From assembly GCA_036389255.1 (NCBI GenBank), contig DASVQI010000001.1, positions 121,409 to 185,408 on the forward strand: a stretch of 64,000 nucleotides of DNA, in the 5' to 3' direction. The notes beneath the pieces were generated by a model. The model searched no databases, was not told the origin of the DNA, and saw nothing but the letters and a program-made list of their open reading frames with translations. Positions 53,989 through 62,072 of the stretch are shown here, one piece after another (position 1 is the first letter of the stretch; the number at the start of each line of letters is the position of its first letter). The DNA comes from JACVRN01 sp036389255. GTDB taxonomy: Bacteria; Acidobacteriota; Blastocatellia; Pyrinomonadales; Pyrinomonadaceae. A program made the position numbers and the translations under genes.

Positions 53989-54312
53989 TTAAGCGTCCGT
54001 CAGCGTCAGTCGCTCCGGCTCGCAGGAGATTTCCGTGAGAGAAAGGATGCGCGCCAGCTCAGTTTGGCCCATAAGGGCTTCGGCCAGCGAGCGCAGGTGC
54101 GCGGGGATTTCCGCTAGGGTGTACTCTTCCTCTACCGGCGCATGTTCGGAGAGCAGCTTGAGTTCCGCGAAGCAGAACTCGCAGGACGAGAGATGCTCCA
54201 TGACGTGCGCCGCCGCGCCACCTGAAAGATTAGAAGTGTTGTATGAAACGAGCGTCTCGGCAGAGGGGCAGCTAGCCTGTTTGGAAAATACCGTGATGCT
54301 TGAAGTCCTCAT
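53989..54312 (-). CDS. Small zinc-finger anti-sigma-like protein (HxxxCxxC)
   Basis: 107 residues, soluble by sequence (no membrane segment). The motif HVMEHLSSCEFCFAEL carries H36, H40, C44 and C47, the H-x3-C-x2-C of zf-HC2/ZAS anti-sigma domains. A short N-terminal part with a CPSAETLVSY stretch (typical of the region before the zinc site) and an acidic C-terminal helix follow the pattern. It may bind a sigma factor; the divergent neighbour is sigma-like. ATG at 54312. Confidence 0.72.
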   Translation of the reverse strand: MRTSSITVFSKQASCPSAETLVSYNTSNLSGGAAAHVMEHLSSCEFCFAELKLLSEHAPVEEEYTLAEIPAHLRSLAEALMGQTELARILSLTEISCEPERLTLTDA

Positions 54313-55057
54313 ATGCTCACCCTCACTGTGGGCTTACCTCTTTTGCTCGTAGTCCGTAGAGCGTCTTCGCCAGCCTTAAGAATAGAGCGCCCCCGCAAAA
54401 TCGGCAGCAGACTTGTGGGGCAAGAAGAGACGAGGAGTCGCCTTGACATCCTCCCGAACCTACGGGCGCTCTGGCCTGGTCATCAAAAGGAAAGCGCTAA
54501 TTGCCCGCCGCTTCCAAAACTTAGAGCCGCCGGGAGCCCTTTTTTTCAAGTCTTATCAATATTTTGGCCGATGTGTAAAAAGATGTTGCTCAAAAAGTTT
54601 TTTGCTGCTAACATCTTAAACGTCAGTCAGGGAGTCAACGCGCTCCTTGATTCCCCAATCTAGCCTGGCCGCGCCGATTCCCCTTTTGCGGTCAGATCAA
54701 GCGCGGTTTCCCGGCAAGGTCTCAAAGCAAAATTGGCCCGGAAAGTGGGCCGAGTTTGACAACCCGAGGGAAAGAGGTAACGAATAATCGCTGCCCGACT
54801 TTAATTGCGCTGCTGGCTCCGTGATGGGCCACTGGCACAACCCCGCCACCCCTGCTCAAATCTGGCAAAGGTGTTCCGCTCATAAAAGATGTCAGCCTTC
54901 ACGCGTAGCCTTTGACCAGCTAGAACCAGATGGGCAAAGACAGCACGCGCCGAAGATGAAACACAGGTGTTACCCGGCTGTACTATCTTGAATATTCACC
55001 ATTGCCCTCTTTTTCCAAGAGCCCTTGCATAAATACCAGACCTGAAGACAAATAACC
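54313..55057. other. 745-bp non-coding region between divergent regulatory genes
   Basis: No reliable gene seen. Open frames on the plus strand (such as 54313-54663) lack a ribosome site and normal residue composition. AT-rich tracts occur near 54541-54620. A TTGACA at 54756-54761 has no well-spaced -10. A weak 8-bp inverted pair (AAGATGTT/AACATCTT) lies at 54580-54617. It may carry promoters for both flanking genes, long leaders or a small RNA. Confidence 0.5.
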
Positions 55058-56239
55058 GTGAAAGCTACCGGCACCAATCACCCCGAATCAACTATGAGCG
55101 CTCTGAAAGAACAGCCACGTTCGCCACGCACCTTCAGGGAGCGCCAACCGAAGAGCATACAGTGGGTTAACAGCCTCAAGCGCTCGGACGTTTCGCAACT
55201 CTGGAGCGACCTGCATCGAGTCGTCTGTCATCACCCGCTCGTGCGCGCTTCCCGCAGCGCCGGGCTGCTGGTCGAAGAGGGCGCTCAAAACGCTTACACA
55301 GACCTCACGCAGGAGCTGTTCGTGCTGCTTTTGAGCAAGGGGCGTTTTCAGCACTATCTGGACACGGGGATGACCGATGCCGAAATCGAATGCGAGATAG
55401 GCCAGATTGAGCTGACGAATCTTCTGACAGCAGAGCTTCGCAAGCGCCACCCGGAATCCTACCGGCTGGCAAGACGCATCTCCACCCTGATTCAATCGAG
55501 CGCAAATTTCCGCCGCTTCGACTCTTCCGGCACGAACGACGAGCCGCACCGCCGTCTCGTTGACCGCGTCTACGGCCTTTCCGAGTGGCCCGATGGAAAG
55601 ATAAAGCGCGAGACGCACGAGTTGGAGCAGCGAGTCCACATGATTCCCATGCGACAGCGCGACACGCGCATGGTAGGCTGCACGGGCGACGCTCAGGTGG
55701 TCATCAGCAACTCGGACTTGGAAGACCTTATCATCTCTGTTCTTGAAGCAGTAGATTCCCCGGTGGACGTGCGAGCGCTTCGCAGCCTGGTGATGTCCAG
55801 ACTGCCCGTCATGGATATTTATCTTGTGCCTCTGGGAGGCGATGACGGCGACGAAGGCGGGATGCAGTTTGAGCCCGTGGACGTTGGCGACAATCCGGAA
55901 GAGGGACTGCTCAGAAGGGAATCGGAACTGGCTGCTGCGGGCTGCGTCGAGCAGTTTTTGAAGGGCCTGCACGAGAGCGTTCGCGGCAAGGTCAAGCAGT
56001 ACAACCGCATGCTCGGAGTCCTGTGGCACTGTTACCTGAGCCCGGAGCACTCCACGCAGTTGGAAGTGGCGAGCGCGCTCGGAGTTTCGGACTCGCTCGT
56101 CTCGGATTACCGCCGCCGCATTGAGCAGGAGCTTAGAGCGCTGGCCTTCTCCGAGATTGAAGAGGCGCGACGCTTTGAGCTGGCTCTGCGCGAGCGCGTA
56201 CGCTCGCTGGTTCTGGTTGAAGAAAGCATCGCGGTCTAG
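55058..56239 (+). CDS. Sigma-factor-like transcription regulator
   Basis: 393 residues. Residues about 77-145 (YTDLTQELFVLLLSKGRF, then a long helix ending RYPESY-like) resemble sigma-70 region 2 with its DL-x-QE-x-F. Residues about 317-362 (LGVLWHCYLSPEHSTQLEVASALGVSDSLVSDYRRR) resemble region 4 with its helix-turn-helix. The 170-residue stretch between is unusual for ECF sigmas and contains an acidic stretch (GGDDGDEGG). GTG start, with an alternative ATG at 55094. It could control the locus. The anti-sigma-like gene is divergent at its 5' side. Confidence 0.65.
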   Translation: MKATGTNHPESTMSALKEQPRSPRTFRERQPKSIQWVNSLKRSDVSQLWSDLHRVVCHHPLVRASRSAGLLVEEGAQNAYTDLTQELFVLLLSKGRFQHYLDTGMTDAEIECEIGQIELTNLLTAELRKRHPESYRLARRISTLIQSSANFRRFDSSGTNDEPHRRLVDRVYGLSEWPDGKIKRETHELEQRVHMIPMRQRDTRMVGCTGDAQVVISNSDLEDLIISVLEAVDSPVDVRALRSLVMSRLPVMDIYLVPLGGDDGDEGGMQFEPVDVGDNPEEGLLRRESELAAAGCVEQFLKGLHESVRGKVKQYNRMLGVLWHCYLSPEHSTQLEVASALGVSDSLVSDYRRRIEQELRALAFSEIEEARRFELALRERVRSLVLVEESIAV

Positions 56240-56290
56240 GCTTTTCGCTAAAGTGGCCCGCGTCTGTGTATAATCGCCAGCAGAGTTTCG

Positions 56291-56316
56291 CACACTCTTC
56301 TTAAAAGAAGAGTGTG
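56291..56316. repeat. 12-bp perfect inverted repeat
   Basis: CACACTCTTCTT (56291-56302), AA, AAGAAGAGTGTG (56305-56316). It lies downstream of the sigma-like gene and is followed by a terminator hairpin and a third small hairpin (56370-56386). It has no T-tract, so it might be a protein-binding site or part of a structured leader. Confidence 0.6.
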
Positions 56317-56338
56317 AGAGGCTCGTTGCTCAGAAGAG

Positions 56339-56363
56339 AAGGCGCACATGCCCTGCGCCTTTT
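56339..56363 (+). terminator. Hairpin with T run downstream of the sigma-like gene
   Basis: AAGGCGCA (56339-56346), 7-nt loop, TGCGCCTT (56354-56361) followed by TT. It lies 100 nt after the sigma-like stop and 86 nt before the next ATG, so it may terminate the regulator transcript or attenuate the next operon. Confidence 0.6.
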
Positions 56364-56448
56364 CGAGAGCGGACGATTAGCGTCCGTGCGGTAGACCGGA
56401 AATCTTCTCGGCTTTACCTGCGCCCGTTTGCTTGCAGAGTGCCTTCAG

Positions 56449-57957
56449 ATGCGGTCTGGTAGTTCATTCGTGGATTATGAACCCGTGACGCCTTCGCGTC
56501 GCGCGCGCGCGTGTGAGACGGAAGAGGCTGCTGACTTCGTCCTTGAGCCCTTCGCTCCCGCGATAGAAGAAGGTTCGACCGAAAGACCCACAACCGACAC
56601 CTCTAAATCAAAACCGAAGAAACCGACCAAGCCCGAGAACTGGATTTTCAGGCGCGGCCATGCCATCAGCTACGCGGGCCTTTTTCTCTTCACTGTCGTA
56701 CTCTATTTTCGTCCTTACGAGCTTTTCACCGCGCTACGGTCGCTCACCAGCCTTGCCTTCTGGCTGGGCGTCTTTACGCTCGCGGCCTACCTGCCGTCGC
56801 AGCTAGCGACGGAAGGCAACCTGACGGCCCGCCCGCGTGAAGTGAACCTGCTGTTGCTCTTCTGTCTGGCGGCTCTAATCTCCATCCCGCCAGCCATCAG
56901 TCCGGGCGAAGCATGGGGGACTTTCACGGAATTCCTGCGCCCCGTCATGATTTTCATAGTGATGATTAACGTGGTGCGCACCGAATGGCGACTCAAGGGA
57001 ATCTTCTTTCTGACGCTTGCCGTAAGCGTAGTGCTGAGCGTCGGGGCGATTAACGATTATCGCATGGCCCGCTTCACCGTGGAGGGCTATCGCGTAGCAG
57101 GCATCATAGGGAACCTCTTCGGCAATCCTAACGACATGGCGCTTCACCTCGTGACGGTGATGCCGATTGCCATCGCTCTTTCGTTCACTTCGAGAAACAT
57201 CGTCTTCAAAATCCTGTACGCCGTTTGCGCGCTCCTGATGATAGTCGGGAGCATGCTTACCTTTTCGCGCGCAGGCTTTCTGGGCCTTGTGTGCGCGGGC
57301 GGCGTCATAGCCTGGAAGATTGGGCGCAAGAACCGGCTGGCCGTAGTCGTACTTGCCGTTGTCTGTCTTGCGACCGTTATACTCTTTGCGCCCGCAGGCT
57401 ATACCAACCGGCTCGATTCAATCGTCAATCACAGTGCCGATGCGGTCGGCTCGGCAGGCGCACGCACCAACCTGCTTTTTCGCTCAATCAAAGTCGCACT
57501 GGCGAACCCCATCTTCGGCGTAGGCATGGGCAATTTTCACATAGTCTCTATAGGCGAGCTTGTGAGCCACAACGCCTACACGCAGGTAGCAGCCGAGATG
57601 GGCATGGCCGCAATGGTCATCTACATCATGTTCATCCTCGCGCCGTTCAAGGCCCTGCGGGTTATAGAGAGCGAGACGTTCGAGGATAGACGCGCCTCTC
57701 ATTTCTACTATCTGGCCGTGGGGCTTCAGGCGAGCCTTGCCGCCTACATGGTCTGTAGCTTCTTCGCCTCGGTCGCTTACCAGTGGTACGTTTATTACCT
57801 AGTGGGCTACTCGGTCTGCCTGCGCCGCCTGTACAAGGCCGAGCAAAAGGCTTTGGAAGAGCGCGCCGCAAAGGCGAAACAGCGTGAAGACGAAGATGCT
57901 GTGAGAAACGGCGCGACCGTGTTGCGCGAGCAAGAGGCGCTACGCAAGCCAGCTTAA
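56449..57957 (+). CDS. O-antigen ligase/polymerase family membrane protein
   Basis: About 502 residues. A Ser/Thr/Lys/Pro-rich N-terminal part (1-65) is followed by about 10 membrane segments. Key parts: GNLFGNPNDMALHLV, LTFSRAGFLGL, RTNLLFRSIKVALANPIFGVGMGNF and SHNAYTQVAAEMGMAAM, matching the loop region of Wzy/WaaL. The C-terminal tail is highly charged. Start chosen at ATG 56449; a TTG at 56428 is in frame. It is a second such enzyme in the window (the first is at 44996) and opens the GT2/ABC group. Confidence 0.85.
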   Translation: MRSGSSFVDYEPVTPSRRARACETEEAADFVLEPFAPAIEEGSTERPTTDTSKSKPKKPTKPENWIFRRGHAISYAGLFLFTVVLYFRPYELFTALRSLTSLAFWLGVFTLAAYLPSQLATEGNLTARPREVNLLLLFCLAALISIPPAISPGEAWGTFTEFLRPVMIFIVMINVVRTEWRLKGIFFLTLAVSVVLSVGAINDYRMARFTVEGYRVAGIIGNLFGNPNDMALHLVTVMPIAIALSFTSRNIVFKILYAVCALLMIVGSMLTFSRAGFLGLVCAGGVIAWKIGRKNRLAVVVLAVVCLATVILFAPAGYTNRLDSIVNHSADAVGSAGARTNLLFRSIKVALANPIFGVGMGNFHIVSIGELVSHNAYTQVAAEMGMAAMVIYIMFILAPFKALRVIESETFEDRRASHFYYLAVGLQASLAAYMVCSFFASVAYQWYVYYLVGYSVCLRRLYKAEQKALEERAAKAKQREDEDAVRNGATVLREQEALRKPA

Positions 57958-57998
57958 GGGTCAGGGCAGAATGAGTAGGCTCTTGAGCCTTTCTACGA

Positions 57999-59108
57999 AT
58001 GCCGGTAAAGCCATCCACTCTAAAGATGCTAGAGCACGCACCAGCGACAGTTACAGACTACAAGAGAGAGCCGCTAGCCGTCGCGGGCGGCGCGGCAGAG
58101 CCTGCTCATGCCAGCCTGCGCGTCTCAGTCGTCATCCCTTGTTTTAACGAAGAGCGCTATATAGGCAAGGTGCTGGGGAATCTGGTCAACCAGTACGAAG
58201 CGGAGAGCTTTGAGATAATCATAGTGGACGGCATGTCCGAGGACGGGACGCGAAAGGTAGTTTCAAAGTTCGTGGAAGAGAACCCGCAGGTTCAGGTTCG
58301 TCTCGTTGACAATCCGGCCCGCCACATCCCCGCCGCTCTGAATCTGGGGATAGCGGCGGCGCGAGGCGAAATCATAGTGCGTATGGACGCTCACTCAGTC
58401 CCGTCGCTCAACTACGTGCGACGGCTGGCGGAGCTTCTTGAGAAGGGAGACGCGGAGGTCTGCGGCATGCCGTGGCGCATAGAGCCGGGCGCGGATACAA
58501 GCGTGGCGCGCGCGATTGCGCGGGCCGTGGCGCATCCTTTTGGAATCGGTGACGCAAAGTACAGGTTGTCGGGTCTTGCTTCGTCCGAGTTCGTGGACAC
58601 GGTTCCCTTCGGCGCGTTTGCTAAGAGCCTTTGGCAGGAAGTGGGAGGCTTTGACGAGAGCCTTCTGGCCAACGAGGACTACGACTTTTATTACCGCATA
58701 AGGCAGCGCGGCGGGCGCGTCCTGCTGGATGCTTCCGGCTACTCTTCTTACTATGCGAGGGCCACGCTCCTTGATTTGGCGCGGCAATACTTTCGCTACG
58801 GTCGCTGGAAGGCGGAGATGCTCAAACAGCATCCTCGCTCCGCACGACTCAGGCAACTGGTAGCGCCCGCGTTCGTGCTTTCTCTAATGGGCCTGAGCGC
58901 TCTCGGCATCTTCTGGACGCCAGCGCTCTATCTGCTGGTGTTGGTGATAGCCGCCTACTCGTTGCTAGCGACTACTTTTGCCGTGCGTCTAGCTCTAAAG
59001 AGCGAGGAGCCCAAGCTTGCTTTTGTGCTCCCTGCGGTCTTCTTCATCATCCACGCGTCGTGGGGGAGCGGGTTTCTTCTAAGCCTTTTACGCTCGCCCA
59101 GAAGGTAG
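57999..59108 (+). CDS. GT2 glycosyltransferase (ExoA-like) with membrane C-terminus
   Basis: 369 residues. GT2 core SVVIPCFNEERYIGKVL, VDGMSEDGTRKVV, NLGIAAARGEIIVRMDAHS (the D-x-H variant of the metal site) and FDESLLANEDYDFYYRIRQRGG. Two to three hydrophobic segments lie near the C-terminus (about 280-365). This resembles ExoA-type succinoglycan GTs. It overlaps the next gene's frame but not its chosen start. Confidence 0.86.
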   Translation: MPVKPSTLKMLEHAPATVTDYKREPLAVAGGAAEPAHASLRVSVVIPCFNEERYIGKVLGNLVNQYEAESFEIIIVDGMSEDGTRKVVSKFVEENPQVQVRLVDNPARHIPAALNLGIAAARGEIIVRMDAHSVPSLNYVRRLAELLEKGDAEVCGMPWRIEPGADTSVARAIARAVAHPFGIGDAKYRLSGLASSEFVDTVPFGAFAKSLWQEVGGFDESLLANEDYDFYYRIRQRGGRVLLDASGYSSYYARATLLDLARQYFRYGRWKAEMLKQHPRSARLRQLVAPAFVLSLMGLSALGIFWTPALYLLVLVIAAYSLLATTFAVRLALKSEEPKLAFVLPAVFFIIHASWGSGFLLSLLRSPRR

Positions 59109-59119
59109 CCGGGATTTCT

Positions 59120-60124
59120 ATGAAGCCGAAAGATGTGACAGCAGAAAAGCCTTTGAGCGGGGAGCGCGTCCCGGCTGTCAGCGTCATTATGCCCGCCTAC
59201 CGCGCAGCCGGTTACATCAAGGACGCGCTCGATTCCGTCTTCGCGCAGACCTTCACAGACTTTGAGGTGATAGTCGTCAACGACGGCTCGCCCGACTCCG
59301 AAGAGCTTGAGCGAGTGCTTGAGCCTTACCGCGACCGCATCGTCTATATCAGGCAGGAGAACAAAGGCGTCAGTGCGGCGCGCAACGTCGCCATACGCGC
59401 CTCGCGCTCGCCCTTCATAGCGCAGCTAGACCCGGACGACCTCTGGGAGCCCGAGTACCTTGCCGTGCAGATGGAGACTCTGAAGCGCGACCCTTCGATT
59501 GACGTGCTTTATCCGAATGCGCTCGTCTTCGGAGACATGCCCGAAGCCGGGCGAGAGTTTATGGAGGTAGCGCCCTCGGAAGGCGAAGTGACATTCGAGA
59601 GCCTCATCATGCAGAGGTGTACAGTTATGACCTGCGTCACGGCGCGGCGCGAAATGGTCTTGCGCGCAGGCGCGTATGACGAGAGCCTGAACTGCTCCGA
59701 GGACTTCGACCTGTGGCTGAGGATAATCAAGGCAGGCGGGCGCATCCATTATCATCGCCGCGTGCTCGTGCGTTATCGCCGCCATCGCGGCAGCCTTTCA
59801 AGCGACCCGCTCTGGGTCTGCGAGAACGCTCTGCGCGTGCTGGATAAGTTTGAGCGCAACATCGGTCTGACGGATGATGAAAGGAGGGCTGTGGAGCGCG
59901 CGCGCGAGCGCTTTCGCGCCACGCACAGCTTTTACAAGGGGAAGCGAGCCTTTACGGAAGGCGACACGAAGACGGCCATAGAGTGCCTGAAGGAAGCGAA
60001 CAGCTTCTTTCGTAGCCGCAAGACCGCATTCGTTCTGGTGCTTCTGCGGCTGGCCCCGCAACTGCTCTTGCGCACCTATGATTTGCGAGACAGGCTGATA
60101 CTGAAGACCAGCACCAGAGTTTAG
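59120..60124 (+). CDS. GT2 glycosyltransferase
   Basis: 334 residues. SVIMPAYRAAGYIKDALDSV, VNDGSPDSEELE, ENKGVSAARNVAI and the catalytic-site pattern QLDPDDLWEPEYL. It has the DFDLWLRIIKAGGRIHYH acceptor region. The ATG at 59120 lies 11 nt after the previous stop; in-frame codons from 59060 overlap the ExoA-like gene and are rejected. A C-terminal helix-rich part (about 250-334) is present, possibly a TPR-like element. Confidence 0.85.
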   Translation: MKPKDVTAEKPLSGERVPAVSVIMPAYRAAGYIKDALDSVFAQTFTDFEVIVVNDGSPDSEELERVLEPYRDRIVYIRQENKGVSAARNVAIRASRSPFIAQLDPDDLWEPEYLAVQMETLKRDPSIDVLYPNALVFGDMPEAGREFMEVAPSEGEVTFESLIMQRCTVMTCVTARREMVLRAGAYDESLNCSEDFDLWLRIIKAGGRIHYHRRVLVRYRRHRGSLSSDPLWVCENALRVLDKFERNIGLTDDERRAVERARERFRATHSFYKGKRAFTEGDTKTAIECLKEANSFFRSRKTAFVLVLLRLAPQLLLRTYDLRDRLILKTSTRV

Positions 60125-60128
60125 AAGA

Positions 60129-61148
60129 ATGAGCGAGCGTGATTCGACAATGAAGCTGGACGTGATAGTCCCTACGTACAACCGTCAGGAGATGCTCAAG
60201 CGTACGCTCGACAGCCTGCTCGCGGCGCGTGTGCCTGACGGGCTATCGGTGCGAATCACTGTCGTTGACAACAACTCGAAAGACGAGACTCGCCGCGTCA
60301 TGGAGGATTACATAAAAAGATACGGCGCGTCTCGCCTCTCTTATCTTCTGGAAAAAGAGCAGGGAAGGTCGCCCGCTTTGAACGCGGGCATACGGGCCAC
60401 GGACGGCGACCTTGTAGGCACGATTGACGACGACGAAGAGATTGACGCCGGATGGTACGAGCAGGCTTACGAGGCTTTCTCTGATACGAAGGTTGATTTC
60501 ATAGGCGGCCCTTGCGCCCCGCGCTGGGGAATGGAGCGCCCCGAATGGTTTCCGCTCTCTTACAGGGGCGTCGTCGGCTGGGTGGACGGAGGCGACCGGA
60601 AGTGTCCCTTCGATGAAGATTATCCGGGCATATTGATGGGCGGAAATTCCGTACTACGCCGCTCTGTGCTGGAGAAGGTGGGGCTTTACACGACCGCTCT
60701 GGGGCGAACGGACAAGCATCTTCTCTCCTGCGAAGACGAGGATATGTATCACCGTCTGAGGGAATCAGGGGCGCGCGGGTTCTATCTTCCGGGCCTGATT
60801 ATCTATCACTACATCCCGCCGGAGAGATTGACGAAGCGTTACTTTCGCCAGTGGTGTTTCTGGCGCGGCGTCTCCATGGGCGTGATTGACAGAGGGCGGC
60901 GCTCTTCGGTCGCCTACCTTCTGGGAGTGCCGAGGTGGATTGTAGGTAAAGCCGTGCGCGGCGCTCTGAGCAAACTCGCGCGGGTGATTCGATTTGACGG
61001 GAACCGCGCAGATGGCTTTGCGGACGAGTTGGCCGTATGGGACTTCGCGGGCTTCTTCTACGGCAAACATTTTTACAAGCAGAAAAGGGGCGCGGGCGCT
61101 ACGCTTGAGGCGGGCAACGATTCTTTAGCCGTGAGCCGCACGTCATAA
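60129..61148 (+). CDS. GT2 glycosyltransferase
   Basis: 339 residues. DVIVPTYNRQEMLKRTLDSL, VDNNSKDETRRV, KEQGRSPALNAGI and the metal site GTIDDDEEIDAGW. The acceptor region has GNSVLRRSVLEKVGLY and CEDEDMYHRLRESGARGFYLPG. It is the third GT2 in a row and is followed by the ABC exporter. The start MSERDSTMKLDV has a second in-frame ATG at 60150. Confidence 0.86.
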   Translation: MSERDSTMKLDVIVPTYNRQEMLKRTLDSLLAARVPDGLSVRITVVDNNSKDETRRVMEDYIKRYGASRLSYLLEKEQGRSPALNAGIRATDGDLVGTIDDDEEIDAGWYEQAYEAFSDTKVDFIGGPCAPRWGMERPEWFPLSYRGVVGWVDGGDRKCPFDEDYPGILMGGNSVLRRSVLEKVGLYTTALGRTDKHLLSCEDEDMYHRLRESGARGFYLPGLIIYHYIPPERLTKRYFRQWCFWRGVSMGVIDRGRRSSVAYLLGVPRWIVGKAVRGALSKLARVIRFDGNRADGFADELAVWDFAGFFYGKHFYKQKRGAGATLEAGNDSLAVSRTS

Positions 61149-61164
61149 GGGGAAAAGAGCCGGA

Positions 61165-62052
61165 ATGAGTTCGGATATTACACCGGAGCAGTTACGGGAC
61201 GACGCCGCGTTTGATTCAAGAGAGCGGCGCATAACCGTCATAGGCGCGCCCTCAATCTCCATGGGCGGCGTGCTGCGCGACGTTGCGAAGCTCTCGCACT
61301 ACAGGGATTTGCTCTACACGCTGAGCGTGCATCGCGTCAAGGTGCGCTACAAGCAGTCCGTGCTGGGCGTGGCGTGGGCCGTGCTGCAACCGCTCTCGCT
61401 GATGCTCATCTACACGCTCATCTTCTCTTACATAGCGCGCATGCCGTCGGATGGCATCCCTTACGCCGTCTTCGCTTACTCGGCGCTTCTGCCTTGGACA
61501 TACTTTTCCACGGCGCTGGTCAATTCGACCAACGGGCTCGTCAGCCACGCAGACCTCGTCACAAAGGTCTACTTCCCGCGCGAGATTCTCCCGCTCACCT
61601 ACGTCATAGCGGCGCTCTTCGATTTTCTGGTGGCGAGCACGGTCTTCGCGGGGCTTCTGATTTACTACAACGTGCAACTGACGTGGATGGCTCTTTACAG
61701 CATCCCGATTATCTTTGTGCTGACCTGCTTTGCTACTGCTGTGGCGCTGCTGTTTTCGGCAACACAGGTGCGCTTTCGTGACATAGGCGTGGCGATGCCG
61801 CTTCTGATGCAGCTATGGATGTTCGCCTCGCCGGTCGTTTATCCTTTGAGCGCGGTGCCAGCATGGCTGCGCCCCTTTTACATGCTCAACCCAATGGCCG
61901 GAATCATAGAGAGCTTTCGCCGCGTGATGCTTCAGGGCGAGCCGCCGGATTTTACCTCTCTGGGCGTGGCGCTTCTGGCATCGCTCGTGCTGCTCGCAAT
62001 CTCTTACGTCTACTTCAAGCGCGTGGAGGCGACAATCGCGGACGTTATCTAA
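61165..62052 (+). CDS. ABC transporter permease, Wzm-like
   Basis: 295 residues. Six hydrophobic segments, of the ABC-2 polysaccharide exporter type: RYKQSVLGVAWAVLQPLSLMLIYTL (broken by its natural turn), YFSTALVNSTNGLVSHADLVTKVYFPREILPL-like coupling region, and LNPMAGIIESFRRVMLQG. It forms the channel for export of lipid-linked glycan across the inner membrane. It is directly followed by the ATPase gene. Confidence 0.92.
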   Translation: MSSDITPEQLRDDAAFDSRERRITVIGAPSISMGGVLRDVAKLSHYRDLLYTLSVHRVKVRYKQSVLGVAWAVLQPLSLMLIYTLIFSYIARMPSDGIPYAVFAYSALLPWTYFSTALVNSTNGLVSHADLVTKVYFPREILPLTYVIAALFDFLVASTVFAGLLIYYNVQLTWMALYSIPIIFVLTCFATAVALLFSATQVRFRDIGVAMPLLMQLWMFASPVVYPLSAVPAWLRPFYMLNPMAGIIESFRRVMLQGEPPDFTSLGVALLASLVLLAISYVYFKRVEATIADVI

Positions 62053-62072
62053 CGTAGGGCTGTAAAGCGAAG

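Noticed and set aside
54313..54663. A possible 116-residue plus-strand protein in the 745-bp gap.
   Set aside because: No ribosome site, atypical composition and no recognisable motif. It starts exactly where the minus-strand gene begins.
55088..56293. A 401-codon minus-strand open frame opposite the sigma-like gene.
   Set aside because: The plus-strand frame has region 2/4-like motifs and normal composition; the antisense frame has none and is a shadow.
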